A DNA stretch of 64,000 nucleotides from Pseudomonas khorasanensis (GCF_014268505.2 NZ_JABWQP020000009.1:62001-126000); one strand, 5' to 3'; positions 40,929 to 50,304 are shown, counted from the first letter of the stretch. Numbers and translations: made by a program. The notes: generated from the letters alone by a model not told the origin.

Positions 40929-41864
40929 TCAGGGCCTGTCCCAATAGGGAATCTCGCCAAAACACCCCACGAAAAAATCAATCACCGTCCTGACCTTCAC
41001 CGACAACCGCCGACTCCCCGGCCACAACACCGCAATCTGCTGCGGCTCAAGACTGTTCGACACCTGATAGTCGCCGAGCACAGGCACCAGCGTGCCTTCG
41101 CGCACCGCTTCGCCAATCAGCCACGACGGAAACATCACCAGCCCCAACCCTTGCTGAGCGGCCTGGGTCAGGGTGTCGGCGTGGTTGCCGGTGATCGGAC
41201 CTCTGACCGAATGGGGCGTCCAGTCCTCACCATCACGGCGGAAAAACCAGCGTTGTTGCCCGGTCGCGCCTTTGTAGGCCAGGCATTGATGCTGCACGAG
41301 TTCGCCTGGATGCTGTGGGATGCCGTGGCGCTTGAGATAGGCCGGACTGCCGGCGACCTGAAACCGGTGCGGCGCCAGAATCCGCGCCTGCATGCTCGAA
41401 TCGTGCAGCGGGCCGATGCGAAACAGCAGGTCGGCGCCTTCCTGCAGCGGATCAACATAATGGTCGGTTTGCTGGATATCCAGTTGCAACTTCGGATAGC
41501 GCGCGCAGAGCTGGCCGAGCCACGGCGTCAGATGGCGTTGGCCGAACACTACTGGCGCGTTGATGCGCACCAGCCCTGTGGGTTCGCTTTGCTGCTCCTG
41601 CAATGCTTGTTCGGCTTCTTCCAGTTGCACCAGCAGCAGGCGCGCATGGTGTCCGAGCAGGCGACCGGCTTCGGTCGGCGTGACGGCGCGGGTGTGGCGG
41701 TAGAGCAATTGCTGGTTCAGCGCCTGCTCCATCAACTGGATCTGACGAGAGATGGACGAGGGCGCCACCCCCTCACGCCGCGCGACCTCGGAGAAACTGC
41801 CGTGGTCGAGGACCGCCACAAACAGCCTGAGTGCCTTGAATCCCAATTCGTTGAGTCCGTGCAT
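40929..41864 (-). CDS. LysR family transcriptional regulator
   Basis: The 311-residue protein starts at ATG 41864. The N-terminal helix-turn-helix (ALRLFVAVLDHGSFSEVARR, then APSSISRQIQLME) is of the LysR type, followed by an effector domain. It is divergent from two small DUF606 transporter genes with a 113-base shared upstream region, and probably regulates them. Confidence 0.9.
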   Translation of the reverse strand: MHGLNELGFKALRLFVAVLDHGSFSEVARREGVAPSSISRQIQLMEQALNQQLLYRHTRAVTPTEAGRLLGHHARLLLVQLEEAEQALQEQQSEPTGLVRINAPVVFGQRHLTPWLGQLCARYPKLQLDIQQTDHYVDPLQEGADLLFRIGPLHDSSMQARILAPHRFQVAGSPAYLKRHGIPQHPGELVQHQCLAYKGATGQQRWFFRRDGEDWTPHSVRGPITGNHADTLTQAAQQGLGLVMFPSWLIGEAVREGTLVPVLGDYQVSNSLEPQQIAVLWPGSRRLSVKVRTVIDFFVGCFGEIPYWDRP

Positions 41865-41977
41865 GCCGCGTCTCTCTGTGCGTGTTGCGCAAAAGTGTTG
41901 TCCGGATGCTCCCATTTATCGCACAGCGCCGCCAGTCGATAATCCGCGCCATCGTTTATCAGTGTGGAAGGTTTTTT

Positions 41978-42463
41978 ATGCAGGCGTTGGATGAAAGGGC
42001 CGTCGCGGCACCGGTGAAGAAATCGGTGTTGCGTCTGTTGTTACTGCCGCTGGTGATTCTCGCCGGCATGGGCTTGTCGGTGGAGGCCGGGTTGCTCGGG
42101 CCGTTGGGTGAGCAGGTCGGGCATCTGTGGGCGACGTTGAGCATCTTCGGCGTGGGCTCGGCCATTCTGTTTTTGCTGCTGCTGTTCGCCGGCCCGCAAA
42201 AAGGCCCGGCGCTGACCGAGCTGCCGCGCTGGCAGCTGATTGGCGGTTTTCTCGGGCCGATGTATGTGGTGGTGCTGACGCTGGCAACGCCGCATATCGG
42301 CATTGCCATGACGATGATTGCGATTTTGTCCGGGCAGGTCGGCAAGAGTGTGTTGATCGACCACTTTGGCTGGTTCGGCGCGACGCGCAAGAAGGTCAAC
42401 GGCGAGCGCTGGCTGGCGTTGGGCTTGATTGTGGTGGCTTTGGTTCTGATTGCGCGGGGGTGA
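41978..42463 (+). CDS. DUF606 (YdcZ-type) DMT family transporter subunit 1
   Basis: The 161-residue membrane protein has about five helices, corresponding to one DUF606 unit. GQVGKSVLIDHFGWFGATRK is the characteristic end of the domain. It is immediately followed by a second DUF606 gene, so the pair probably forms an antiparallel heterodimer, as is common for five-helix DMT halves. Substrate unknown. The ATG at 41978 follows GGAAGG. Confidence 0.88.
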   Translation: MQALDERAVAAPVKKSVLRLLLLPLVILAGMGLSVEAGLLGPLGEQVGHLWATLSIFGVGSAILFLLLLFAGPQKGPALTELPRWQLIGGFLGPMYVVVLTLATPHIGIAMTMIAILSGQVGKSVLIDHFGWFGATRKKVNGERWLALGLIVVALVLIARG

Positions 42464-42466
42464 GTG

Positions 42467-42922
42467 ATGAGTCTGTTTATTTTGTTGGCGGTGGTGGTGT
42501 TGGCTGGCGCGGTGTTGAGTGTTCAGGCGGCGATTAATGGACGCCTGGGCGAAACCGTAGGCGTTTTGCGTAGCAGTCTGCTGACGTTTGCGGTGGGCGC
42601 GGTGGTGACCGGGTTGTTGATTCTGTTTTTTGAGCCGGCGCAGGCAGTGAGTCTGCTTGAGGTGCCGAAGTGGCAATTGACCGGGGCGCTGTTTGGCGTG
42701 GTGTACATGATGGTCATGGTCGGCGCGGTGCCGGTGGTGGGGACTGCCGTGGCGACGGTGGCGGTGATTGTCGGTCAGTTGGGGATGGGGATGTTGATCG
42801 ATAATTTTGGCTGGTTGGGGAATCCGGCGATTGAGTTGTCTTGGAGCCGGATGCTGGCGATGGTGTGTTTGGGGGTGGCTTTGGTTTTTATGTATCGGAG
42901 CAGTTTGCGTTCTTCTGAGTGA
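42467..42922 (+). CDS. DUF606 (YdcZ-type) DMT family transporter subunit 2
   Basis: The 151-residue membrane protein has VQAAINGRLGETVG near the start and GQLGMGMLIDNFGWLG near the end, matching its upstream partner. The start is taken as ATG 42467, three bases after the previous stop. The gene pair duplicates one half-transporter and is probably under the divergent LysR regulator. Confidence 0.88.
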   Translation: MSLFILLAVVVLAGAVLSVQAAINGRLGETVGVLRSSLLTFAVGAVVTGLLILFFEPAQAVSLLEVPKWQLTGALFGVVYMMVMVGAVPVVGTAVATVAVIVGQLGMGMLIDNFGWLGNPAIELSWSRMLAMVCLGVALVFMYRSSLRSSE

Positions 42923-42924
42923 TT

Positions 42925-43245
42925 GGGGGCATATCCGGTTCTTCGGGTGCGGCCGCTGGCGGTTTCGCTCTTACAGCGAGTCACTTTGGCAAACGCCCCA
43001 AAGTAACCAAAAGGCTGGGCCCCGGCGTTCGGCCCGCTCGCCGGGGCTCGGGGTTCCTTCGTTACGGGATCGATCCGGGCGCAGCGTCTCCGGTTTGCTT
43101 CGCTGCACCTCCTCTCGCTGTGTACGACTTCGTCGTACGGTCGCTGCGCTCCCACGCCCGGATCAAACCCTTCACTCAGCCTGCCGATGGGGCCGGCACG
43201 GCAAGATCAAGAGCTGTAGCCGAGCTTGCGCTCATCCTGTTGAGT
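42925..43245. repeat. Intergenic Pseudomonas repeat, TTACAGCGAGTCACTTTGGC type
   Basis: There is no plausible gene in the 494 bases after the DUF606 pair. The segment CGCTCTTACAGCGAGTCAC followed by CCCCAAAGTAACCAAA is a recurrent noncoding Pseudomonas element that I recognise from other intergenic regions. It contains local palindromes such as GTACGACTTCGTCGTAC. Several short open frames cross it but none has a ribosome site or family match. Boundaries are approximate. Confidence 0.5.
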
Positions 43246-43323
43246 GGTGAGAAGCGGGTTTGGTTTGGTTTTGGTTTTCTCACGGTGGCGGCTGACCAAT
43301 CTCTTTAAAACGTGCGTGGTCCC

Positions 43324-43351
43324 TGTGGGAGCGAGCTTGCTCGCGAAGGCG
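43324..43351. repeat. Single REP unit
   Basis: TGTGGGAGCGAGCTTGCTCG is an unpaired REP with a T variant in the core; no inverted partner is near. Confidence 0.75.
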
Positions 43352-43416
43352 ATCTGTCCGTCGCTCAATCCTCCAGCAGATCCCTCATCCTGCAAAACCA
43401 CCCCTGCGCTGTCCCT

Positions 43417-43689
43417 TTAATCAGGCTCCACTTCCATTTTAAGGCTGTCGTCATTCTGTCGCTCGACGTGTCGAACAGTGCCTTGCAGCGTCCGCCCCTC
43501 GACCTTGACGACGACGATTTTTGCCTGGTCCAGGTCGTCCGGCACTGGCGCCTTGACGCACAAGGTAAAGCGGTAAGGGTCGTCGGCGACGGTTTCAAGC
43601 CCGACCTCGCATTCCACCGTTTTGGTGATCTGACCAAAGAAAGTGGTCAGGCCGTAGTCCAGTCGGGCCGGGTGGTATGTGTCGTTCAT
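43417..43689 (-). CDS. Small hypothetical protein
   Basis: The 90-residue acidic protein has no signal peptide or membrane helix. I do not recognise a family. An alternating pattern (ECEVGLETVADDPYRFTLCV, then KIVVVKVEGRTLQGTV) suggests a small beta-barrel. AAGGGGGAA lies about ten bases before the ATG. It follows the DUF6555-like gene by 39 bases on the same strand and may be co-transcribed. Confidence 0.65.
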   Translation of the reverse strand: MNDTYHPARLDYGLTTFFGQITKTVECEVGLETVADDPYRFTLCVKAPVPDDLDQAKIVVVKVEGRTLQGTVRHVERQNDDSLKMEVEPD

Positions 43690-43728
43690 CAGGCGATTCC
43701 CCCTTGTCCGGTCAGGCCGATGCGTTTG

Positions 43729-43953
43729 TCAGGTCTGGCGCCAGGTGACGTTTTCCAGGCCGAATTTTTCCGCCATCGGTTTGCTGGTTTTTTGCACCTT
43801 CTCGCGTCCGAAGCGGGGGATTCGACCCACGCCAGCGTCGCAGCTCGCCCAGTGCCAGGCTTCGGCGTTGTCCATTTTGTCCGAGCGGATAATGAACGAC
43901 TTGGGGCTGCCATGAAGGGTGTAGTCGATGACGTAGAGTTTTGCGTTGTTCAT
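43729..43953 (-). CDS. Small protein, probably DUF6555 family
   Basis: The 74-residue protein has KLYVIDYTLHGSPKSFIIRS at the N-terminus and AEAWHWASCDAGVGRIPRFG in the middle, a pattern I associate with a Pseudomonas-specific DUF6555 group. No secretion signal. Function unknown. The family name is from memory and should be verified. Confidence 0.7.
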   Translation of the reverse strand: MNNAKLYVIDYTLHGSPKSFIIRSDKMDNAEAWHWASCDAGVGRIPRFGREKVQKTSKPMAEKFGLENVTWRQT

Positions 43954-44089
43954 AAAGCCCGTATTCCTCCCTGTGGTACTAAACGGATCGCGGTGACTGC
44001 AGAAAATTCATTCGGATTGTCCGACGGTATCTATCATTGGCGACGCCGGGGCGCGCTGGTTACCATGGCGGCTTCGCCAACCCCCGTGA

Positions 44090-44866
44090 ATGTTCGCCAT
44101 GGCCCTCGCCGCGCCCCCTGATCTGAGTGACACCGATGTGCCCGTGCAACCGCTGGCGCGCACGTATCCGCGTGGGCTGTTTATCGAGCCGCACGAGCAT
44201 GTCTGGGGGCAGTTGTTGTATGCGATGAGCGGGGTGATGTGGGTCGAGACGCCGCACGAGGCGCTGGTGGTACCGCCGCAGCGGGCGGTGTGGTTGCCGC
44301 CCGGAGTGCCGCACGGGATTCGTGTGGTGTCTGACTTGCAGATGCGCAACATCTACTTGCGCCCGGCGCTGGCGGCGACGCTGGATGCGACGGTGCAGGT
44401 GATTGAGGTCGGCGGTTTGCTGCGTGAATTGATCGTCGGGCTGGTGGAGCAGGGCGATGACGGCGAGCCTGCGTATTACGACGCGCTGGTCGGACTGGCG
44501 CTGTTGGAGCTGCGGCGCGCCAGGCGTTCGCAGTTGAAGATCCCCATGCCGGATGAGTCCGACCGGCGCTTGATGAATCTGTGTCAGGCGGTGATGGCGT
44601 CACCATCCCTGGATATCCCGTTCGAGCAACACGCCGAGAACGCCGGGGCCAGCGTGCGAACGCTGGCGCGGTTGTTCAAGGACAGTCTCGGCATGGGCTT
44701 CGCCGAATGGCGGCGGCAGGTGCAACTGGCGACGGCGGTGGCGGCGCTGATTCAGGGCGTGGCGGTGAGCGTCATCGCCCGCGAGCTGGGTTATTCACCC
44801 AGTAGCTTCAGCGACATGTTTCGCCGGGAGCTGGGGGTGGCACCCTCGCAGTTTTCGGCAACTTGA
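44090..44866 (+). CDS. AraC family transcriptional regulator with N-terminal cupin
   Basis: The 258-residue protein has an AraC_binding-like cupin (EPHEHVWGQLLYAMSG, then VVPPQRAVWLPPGVPHGI, about residues 28-80) and a C-terminal double helix-turn-helix (SVRTLARLFKDSLGMGFAEW, then VIARELGYSPSSFSDMFRRE). Two in-frame ATGs (44090, 44099) have no clear ribosome site; the upstream one is listed. It precedes the xapX/oxidoreductase pair by 120 bases, which it may control. Confidence 0.88.
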   Translation: MFAMALAAPPDLSDTDVPVQPLARTYPRGLFIEPHEHVWGQLLYAMSGVMWVETPHEALVVPPQRAVWLPPGVPHGIRVVSDLQMRNIYLRPALAATLDATVQVIEVGGLLRELIVGLVEQGDDGEPAYYDALVGLALLELRRARRSQLKIPMPDESDRRLMNLCQAVMASPSLDIPFEQHAENAGASVRTLARLFKDSLGMGFAEWRRQVQLATAVAALIQGVAVSVIARELGYSPSSFSDMFRRELGVAPSQFSAT

Positions 44867-44986
44867 GCACATCCCACAGGGCAGCGCCGGCCGAGTGGGT
44901 TTGTCCGAAATTCAGAAGTCCTTGGCCGATGCCCCCGTTCCCGTTTCCCTAGACTCTGCCCATCAATTTCAGACGGCAGAGTTCCC

Positions 44987-45160
44987 ATGAATTACCTCAT
45001 TTCTTTGGCCATCGGCCTGGGCGTCGGCCTTCTCTACGGCGCGCTCGATTTCCGTTCTCCGGCACCGCCAGCCATCGCGCTGGTCGGTCTGCTCGGCATG
45101 TTGGCCGGTGAACAGTTGTGGCCGGTGGGCCGGCAGCTGGTTGCTGGCTGGCTGTCCTGA
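44987..45160 (+). CDS. XapX domain (DUF1427) small membrane protein
   Basis: The 57-residue protein starts at ATG 44987 and ends at TGA 45158-45160. It has two hydrophobic helices separated by YGALDFRSPAPPAIALVGLL, the XapX signature with its RSPAPP core, and ends GEQLWPVGRQ. Small XapX proteins are of unknown function and often sit beside oxidoreductases. It lies 31 bases before the quinone oxidoreductase gene and is probably co-transcribed. Confidence 0.88.
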   Translation: MNYLISLAIGLGVGLLYGALDFRSPAPPAIALVGLLGMLAGEQLWPVGRQLVAGWLS

Positions 45161-45191
45161 GTTTCCCTTTTTTGTCTTGGTGGAGGTGTCC

Positions 45192-46148
45192 ATGAAAGCG
45201 CTGCAATTCGATCAAACCGGCGACCTGTCTTCCTTGCGTTTCGTCGACGTCCCGACCCCAATGCCCGGCGCCGATGATGTGCTCGTGCAGATCAAGGCCG
45301 CTGGCCTCAATCCCAGCGATGTGAAAAACGTCCTCGGTCGTTTTCCCTACACCACGCTGCCGCGCGTTCCGGGGCGGGATTTCGCCGGGGTGGTGGTTGA
45401 TGGCCCGCAAGCGTTGATCGGCCAGGAGGTTTGGGGCACCGGTCGCGAACTGGGCTTCTTCGCTGACGGCGCCCATGCGCAGTTCGTCAAGGTGCCGGCC
45501 AGCGGTGTGGCGCACAAACCGACTCATTTGAGTTTCGCCCAGGCGGCCAGCCTCGGCGTGCCGTACACCACGGCGTGGGATGCGCTGGAACGCAGCCTGG
45601 TCAACGCCGACACGCGCTTGCTGGTGATCGGCGGCGGGGCGGTCGCGACGGCGGCTTTGGCGCTGGCCAAGGTACGCGGTGCGCAGTTGTTGGCGGCGGC
45701 GCGGCGGCCCGAGCAGGTGGCGGATCTGCAGGCGCAGGGCTATCAGGCGATTCAACTGGAAAAGCCTGAAGAGCTTGGCGCACAGGTCAACGCGATCTAT
45801 CGCGGCGGCGCCGATGTGATCTTCGACACCACCGGTTTCTGGCTGCCGGCTTCGGTCGCGGCGCTGGCCACCTTCGGGCGCATCGCAATCATCGCAGCGC
45901 CGGTCGACGGCCATGTGCAATTGCCGGCGCTGGCGCTGTATCGCAAGGGCGGTTCGGTGGTCGGGATCAACTCGTTGTTGTATGGCGTTGAAGCGTGCGC
46001 GGCGATGCTCGAGCAGTTTGGCCGGTTCTTCGATGAGGGCCGGCTGCCGCTGCCGCAGGGTCTGGTGCAAGTGCCATTGGCCGAAGGGCTGGCGCGCTAT
46101 GAAGAGGTCAATCGGGGTGGTGGCGACAAGATCATTTTGATTCCCTGA
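45192..46148 (+). CDS. Quinone oxidoreductase-like MDR family protein
   Basis: The 318-residue NADPH-dependent medium-chain reductase/dehydrogenase lacks zinc ligands. It starts at ATG 45192 behind GGAGGTG. It has the GroES-like N-terminus (VQIKAAGLNPSDVK, VPGRDFAGVV) and a Rossmann domain (LLVIGGGAVATAALALAKVR). Substrates are probably quinones or reactive carbonyls. The pairing with XapX and an upstream AraC regulator suggests an inducible detoxification unit. Confidence 0.88.
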   Translation: MKALQFDQTGDLSSLRFVDVPTPMPGADDVLVQIKAAGLNPSDVKNVLGRFPYTTLPRVPGRDFAGVVVDGPQALIGQEVWGTGRELGFFADGAHAQFVKVPASGVAHKPTHLSFAQAASLGVPYTTAWDALERSLVNADTRLLVIGGGAVATAALALAKVRGAQLLAAARRPEQVADLQAQGYQAIQLEKPEELGAQVNAIYRGGADVIFDTTGFWLPASVAALATFGRIAIIAAPVDGHVQLPALALYRKGGSVVGINSLLYGVEACAAMLEQFGRFFDEGRLPLPQGLVQVPLAEGLARYEEVNRGGGDKIILIP

Positions 46149-46180
46149 TCGACACCAATCTTTCAGACACCCCGCATACC

Positions 46181-46208
46181 TGTGGGAGCGAGCCTGCTCG
46201 CGAAGGCG
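46181..46208. repeat. Single REP unit
   Basis: TGTGGGAGCGAGCCTGCTCG lies between the oxidoreductase gene and selD without an inverted partner. Confidence 0.8.
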
Positions 46209-46296
46209 GGTCGTCAGCCGGCGTCCGTCCGGGATGAAGCCTCGGGCGTCGGCGGCTCTGATAGAATCCGCCCCATTAATTGCCAGAGACTCCCCC

Positions 46297-47331
46297 ATGA
46301 GCGAGCCGATTCGTCTGACCCAGTACAGCCATGGCGCCGGTTGTGGCTGCAAGATTTCCCCGCAGGTGCTGGAAGTGATTCTTGCCGGCAGCGGCGCGCA
46401 GAACCTCGATCCCAAGTTGTGGGTCGGTAATGCCTCGCGCGACGACGCGGCGGTGTATGAGATTGACGCCGAGCGCGGCGTGGTGTCGACCACTGATTTT
46501 TTCATGCCGATTGTCGATGATCCGTTCGACTTCGGCCGCATCGCCGCGACTAACGCGATCAGCGATATTTACGCGATGGGCGGCGATCCGTTGATGGCGA
46601 TTGCGATCCTCGGTTGGCCGGTGAATGTGCTGGCGCCGGAGGTCGCGCGTGAGGTGATTCGTGGCGGTCGCGCGGTGTGCGACGCGGCGGGCATTACGTT
46701 GGCCGGTGGGCACTCGATTGATGCGCCGGAGCCGATCTTCGGTCTGGCGGTGACCGGTCTGGTGGAAAAGCGCCACATGAAGCGCAACGACACGGCGACC
46801 GCCGGTTGTCTGTTGTACCTGACCAAACCCCTGGGCATCGGCATCCTCACCACCGCCGAGAAAAAGGGCAAGCTACGCGCCGCCGACGTCGGTGTGGCCC
46901 GTGACTGGATGTGCACGCTGAACAAGCCCGGCAGCCGTTTCGGCAAACTCGCCGGCGTTACCGCGATGACCGATGTCACCGGTTTCGGCCTGCTCGGGCA
47001 CCTGGTGGAAATGGCCGATGGCAGCCAGTTGACCGCGCGCATCGCCTACGATCGCGTGCCGCGTCTGGACAGCGTTGAGTATTACCTCGATCAGGGCTGT
47101 GTGCCGGGCGGCACGCTGCGCAATTTCGACAGTTATTCAAGCAAGATCGGCCGCGTGCAGGAGCTGCATAAACGCGTGCTGTGCGACCCGCAAACCAGCG
47201 GTGGTTTGCTGATTGCGGTGACCCCGGAAGGCAATGACGAATTCCTTCGCGTCGCCGCCGAACTGGGGCTGAACCTGACGCCAATCGGTGAGCTGGTTGA
47301 GCGACAGACGAACGCGGTCGAGGTGATCTGA
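46297..47331 (+). CDS. selD: Selenide, water dikinase SelD
   Basis: Makes selenophosphate from selenide and ATP. The 344-residue protein starts at ATG 46297. The active site near the N-terminus reads HGAGCGCKIS with a cysteine (codon TGC) at the position that is selenocysteine in some orthologues, followed by the essential Lys. ATP-binding motifs ASRDDAAVYEID, TDFFMPIVDDPFDFG and AGGHSIDAPEP are present. The stop overlaps the next start (TGATG), coupling it to mnmH. Confidence 0.96.
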   Translation: MSEPIRLTQYSHGAGCGCKISPQVLEVILAGSGAQNLDPKLWVGNASRDDAAVYEIDAERGVVSTTDFFMPIVDDPFDFGRIAATNAISDIYAMGGDPLMAIAILGWPVNVLAPEVAREVIRGGRAVCDAAGITLAGGHSIDAPEPIFGLAVTGLVEKRHMKRNDTATAGCLLYLTKPLGIGILTTAEKKGKLRAADVGVARDWMCTLNKPGSRFGKLAGVTAMTDVTGFGLLGHLVEMADGSQLTARIAYDRVPRLDSVEYYLDQGCVPGGTLRNFDSYSSKIGRVQELHKRVLCDPQTSGGLLIAVTPEGNDEFLRVAAELGLNLTPIGELVERQTNAVEVI

Positions 47332-48434
47332 TGCTCCGCGACTGCACCGACTACCGCGATATTTTCCTCAACGACCGGCCGATGATGGACGCCCGCGCCC
47401 CGATCGAGTTTCACAAAGGCGCGTTTCCCGGCGTGGTCAATCTGCCGCTTATGAATGATCTGGAACGGCAGAAGATCGGCACTTGCTACAAACAGCACGG
47501 CCAGCAAGCGGCGATCGAGCTTGGCCATCAAATGGTTTCCGGTGATGTGAAGGCCGAGCGCATCCAGGCCTGGGCCGAGTTCGCCAAGGCTCATCCTGAG
47601 GGTTATTTGTATTGTTTCCGGGGTGGCTTGCGCTCGCAGATCACCCAGCAGTGGCTGCGTGACGAGGCGGGTATCGATTACCCGCGCGTCGGCGGTGGCT
47701 ACAAGGCGATGCGCAGCTTTCTGATCGACACACTTGAGCAAGCCATCGCGCAATGTGATTTCGTCCTGCTGGGCGGCATGACCGGCACCGGCAAGACCGA
47801 AGTGCTGGTGCAGTTGCGCAACGGCCTGGACCTGGAAGGGCACGCCAACCATCGCGGTTCCAGTTTCGGAAAACGCGCGACCGGGCAGCCGTCGAATATC
47901 GATTTCGAAAACAATCTGGCCATCGACATTCTCAAGAAGCGTGACGCCGGCATCGAGCAGTTTGTGCTGGAGGATGAGAGTCGGGTGGTCGGCAGTTGCG
48001 CATTGCCGTTGCCGCTGTATCAGGGCATGCAGCAGTATCCGATGGTCTGGCTGGAAGACCGTTTCGAAGACCGCGTGGAGCGGATCCTGCGCGATTACGT
48101 GGTGGATCTGTCCGCGGAATTTGCGGCGTTGCACGGGGAGAACGGTTTTGCCTTGTTCTCCGAGCGACTGCTGGAAAGTCTGAACAACGTGCAGAAACGC
48201 CTGGGCGGCGAGCGCCATCAGCGGATGCTGGTGCTGATGGAGCAGGCGCTGGCTGAGCAGGGGCGCAGTGGCGCGGTGGATCTGCATCGCGGCTGGATCG
48301 AGGCATTGCTGCGTGAGTATTACGATCCGATGTACGTGTTTCAGCGCGAGAAGAAGGGCGGCCGGATCGAGTTTGCCGGGGAGCGCGGGGCGGTGAGCGA
48401 GTATCTGCGCGAACGGGTGAGTCAGAAGATTTGA
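47331..48434 (+). CDS. mnmH: tRNA 2-selenouridine synthase MnmH (SelU/YbbB)
   Basis: Replaces sulfur by selenium at the wobble uridine of tRNAs for Lys, Glu and Gln using selenophosphate. The 367-residue protein has an N-terminal rhodanese domain (DARAPIEFHKGAFPGVVNLP, with active Cys in YLYCFRGGLRSQ near residue 97) and a C-terminal P-loop domain (LLGGMTGTGKTEVL). It is translationally coupled to selD. This operon is the tRNA branch of selenium use. Confidence 0.96.
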   Translation: MLRDCTDYRDIFLNDRPMMDARAPIEFHKGAFPGVVNLPLMNDLERQKIGTCYKQHGQQAAIELGHQMVSGDVKAERIQAWAEFAKAHPEGYLYCFRGGLRSQITQQWLRDEAGIDYPRVGGGYKAMRSFLIDTLEQAIAQCDFVLLGGMTGTGKTEVLVQLRNGLDLEGHANHRGSSFGKRATGQPSNIDFENNLAIDILKKRDAGIEQFVLEDESRVVGSCALPLPLYQGMQQYPMVWLEDRFEDRVERILRDYVVDLSAEFAALHGENGFALFSERLLESLNNVQKRLGGERHQRMLVLMEQALAEQGRSGAVDLHRGWIEALLREYYDPMYVFQREKKGGRIEFAGERGAVSEYLRERVSQKI

Positions 48435-48452
48435 GATGGAAGCGAATGGCCT

Positions 48453-48522
48453 CTTCGCGAGCAGGCTCGCTCCCACAGATGAAATGCGTTTCCCTGTGGG
48501 AGCGAGCCTGCTCGCGAAGGGG
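48453..48522. repeat. REP doublet in outward orientation
   Basis: Here the inverted unit comes first (GCGAGCAGGCTCGCTCCCAC), then TGTGGGAGCGAGCCTGCTCG only 20 bases later. This is opposite in arrangement and closer than the other doublets. Confidence 0.85.
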
Positions 48523-48543
48523 TCCGATCAAGCAACACAACAC

Positions 48544-49218
48544 TCAGGTCGGGCAGGTTTGCTTGCCGTTGTCCAGTCCCTGCTTGTAGCTCTGGCTCTG
48601 CAAACTGGCCTTGCCGTTGTGCCACTTCAGGGTCAGCACGTATAACGAATCGAAGTCGTCGCCGGCCCAGTCATCAGTAATTTTCTGGCGCTCGCCGACC
48701 GCATTGCCGGCCACTTTGTTGATCAGCTCCGGCAGGTAGCCGTGGGACCAGGCGGTGTAGATCGTCGAGTCGTGGTACTTCTCGTCCAGCAGCTCGCGGG
48801 CCAGATCGCTGGTGTCATTGGCGGAGAACTCGATGTTCACCGGCAGACCGAGCTTGATCGCGGCCGGGCTGATGGTCATCAGCGGGCGAATGTAGCTGTA
48901 GGAATTGTCCAGCTCGCCTTCCTCGACGTTGCGCGTCGGGTTGGCAGCGAACACGTAATCGGCCTTGCCGAATTTTTCCGGCAGCAGCGTCGACAGGTCG
49001 ATGGCGCGGTTCAGGCCCTGGCAGTTGAGCTGGCCGAGGCCGCCTTCTGGCTTTTCAGCGTGGCGCAGAAACACCAGCGTCTGCGTGCCGTCCGCCGGTT
49101 GTGCGCGGCTTTCACTGGATTCCAGCGACAGAAACAGCGCGCTCACCGCCAACAGGGAGGGCAGGGCAACGTACGCGCGATGTTTGAAGCGTTTGGCGAA
49201 ACTCATCAGATTCGTCAT
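48544..49218 (-). CDS. Secreted histidine phosphatase family protein
   Basis: The 224-residue protein has an N-terminal hydrophobic signal (VALPSLLAVSALFLSL) after a basic stretch. The phosphatase core has the RHG-type motif TLVFLRHAEKPEGG (phospho-His) and the second His in TAWSHGYLPEL. It is probably periplasmic or membrane-anchored. Substrate unknown. An alternative ATG lies four codons in. Confidence 0.85.
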   Translation of the reverse strand: MTNLMSFAKRFKHRAYVALPSLLAVSALFLSLESSESRAQPADGTQTLVFLRHAEKPEGGLGQLNCQGLNRAIDLSTLLPEKFGKADYVFAANPTRNVEEGELDNSYSYIRPLMTISPAAIKLGLPVNIEFSANDTSDLARELLDEKYHDSTIYTAWSHGYLPELINKVAGNAVGERQKITDDWAGDDFDSLYVLTLKWHNGKASLQSQSYKQGLDNGKQTCPT

Positions 49219-49501
49219 TTAGTAAAGAATTCTTCAGCTTGGATCGGTTAAGGCTGACAAACCTTGGCACCTCGGGCTCCCAGCACCGGGTGTTTCCCTG
49301 TCTTCAACAGCTTCCTCTGCGAGAAAGGCATAGCTCAGAGTCCTTGAGGCCCGTTTGGTTCGATCCGGGCCAGTGCGCAGCACTGTAACGGCAACCTTTG
49401 CGGGCTTGAGTGCAGGTTAGCGACAGGATGTTACGGTTCGTGTAGGCGCGGCTGCGGGCCTACATTATGATCGGCATTCAATTTGTGACTGGATGCTTCC
49501 A

Positions 49502-50200
49502 ATGACCGATCTGTCTGCATTCCCGATAACCCAGAAGTGGCCGGCGCAGTACCCGGACTGGATTCAGCTCTACTCCTTGCCGACCCCGAACGGCGTCAAA
49601 GTGTCGATCATGCTCGAAGAAATCGGCTTGCCGTACGAGCCGCATCGCGTTGGTTTCGACACCCAGGACCAGACCTCGCCGCAATTCCTCTCGCTGAACC
49701 CGAACAACAAGATCCCGGCGATTCTCGACCCCCATGGGCCTGAAGACAAAGCGCTGCCGCTGTTTGAGTCCGGCGCGATCCTGATTTATCTGGCGGACAA
49801 GAGCGGCCAATTGCTTGCCCAGGAAGGCGCGCTGCGTTACGAGACCATCCAGTGGCTAATGTTCCAGATGGGCGGCATCGGCCCCATGTTCGGCCAGCTC
49901 GGTTTCTTCAATAAATTCGCCGGCAAGGATTACGAAGACAAGCGGCCGCGTGATCGCTATGTCGAGGAGAGTAAACGTCTGCTCAATGTCCTCAACACCC
50001 GCCTCGAAGGCCGTGACTGGATCATGGGCGAGCGCTATACCATCGCCGATATCGCCACGTTCCCGTGGGTGCGTAATTTGATCGGCTTCTATGAGGCCGG
50101 TGATCTGGTCGGCATTCAGAATTTCCCCAATGTCACACGGGTGCTGGAGCGCTTTTTGGCTCGTCCGGCGGTGATCAAAGGCCTGACCATCCCTTCCTGA
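49502..50200 (+). CDS. Glutathione S-transferase family protein, YghU/YfcG-like
   Basis: The 232-residue protein has a thioredoxin-like N-terminus (WIQLYSLPTPNGVKVSIMLE, then LNPNNKIPAILDPHGP, then LFESGAILIYLADKSG) and an all-helical C-domain with the N-capping box YTIADIATFPWV. The TPNGVK start of the glutathione site is the YfcG/YghU (Nu-class) pattern, which in E. coli gives disulfide-bond reductase activity. It stands alone, with 280 bases of unassigned upstream DNA. Confidence 0.9.
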   Translation: MTDLSAFPITQKWPAQYPDWIQLYSLPTPNGVKVSIMLEEIGLPYEPHRVGFDTQDQTSPQFLSLNPNNKIPAILDPHGPEDKALPLFESGAILIYLADKSGQLLAQEGALRYETIQWLMFQMGGIGPMFGQLGFFNKFAGKDYEDKRPRDRYVEESKRLLNVLNTRLEGRDWIMGERYTIADIATFPWVRNLIGFYEAGDLVGIQNFPNVTRVLERFLARPAVIKGLTIPS

Positions 50201-50215
50201 CTCCCCACATACCCT

Positions 50216-50304
50216 TGTGGGAGCGAGCCTGCTCGCGAAGGTGTCGTGTCAGACAACGTATATGTTTCTGTCACTGCGCCTTCGCGAGCAGGCTCGCTCC
50301 CACA
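50216..50304. repeat. REP doublet
   Basis: TGTGGGAGCGAGCCTGCTCG and an inverted GCGAGCAGGCTCGCTCCCAC flank about 50 bases upstream of hemB. Confidence 0.9.

Noticed and set aside
49219..49501. 283-base untranslated stretch that might hold a riboswitch before the GST gene
   Set aside because: I could not match it to any known riboswitch core, and it contains only minor inverted repeats.
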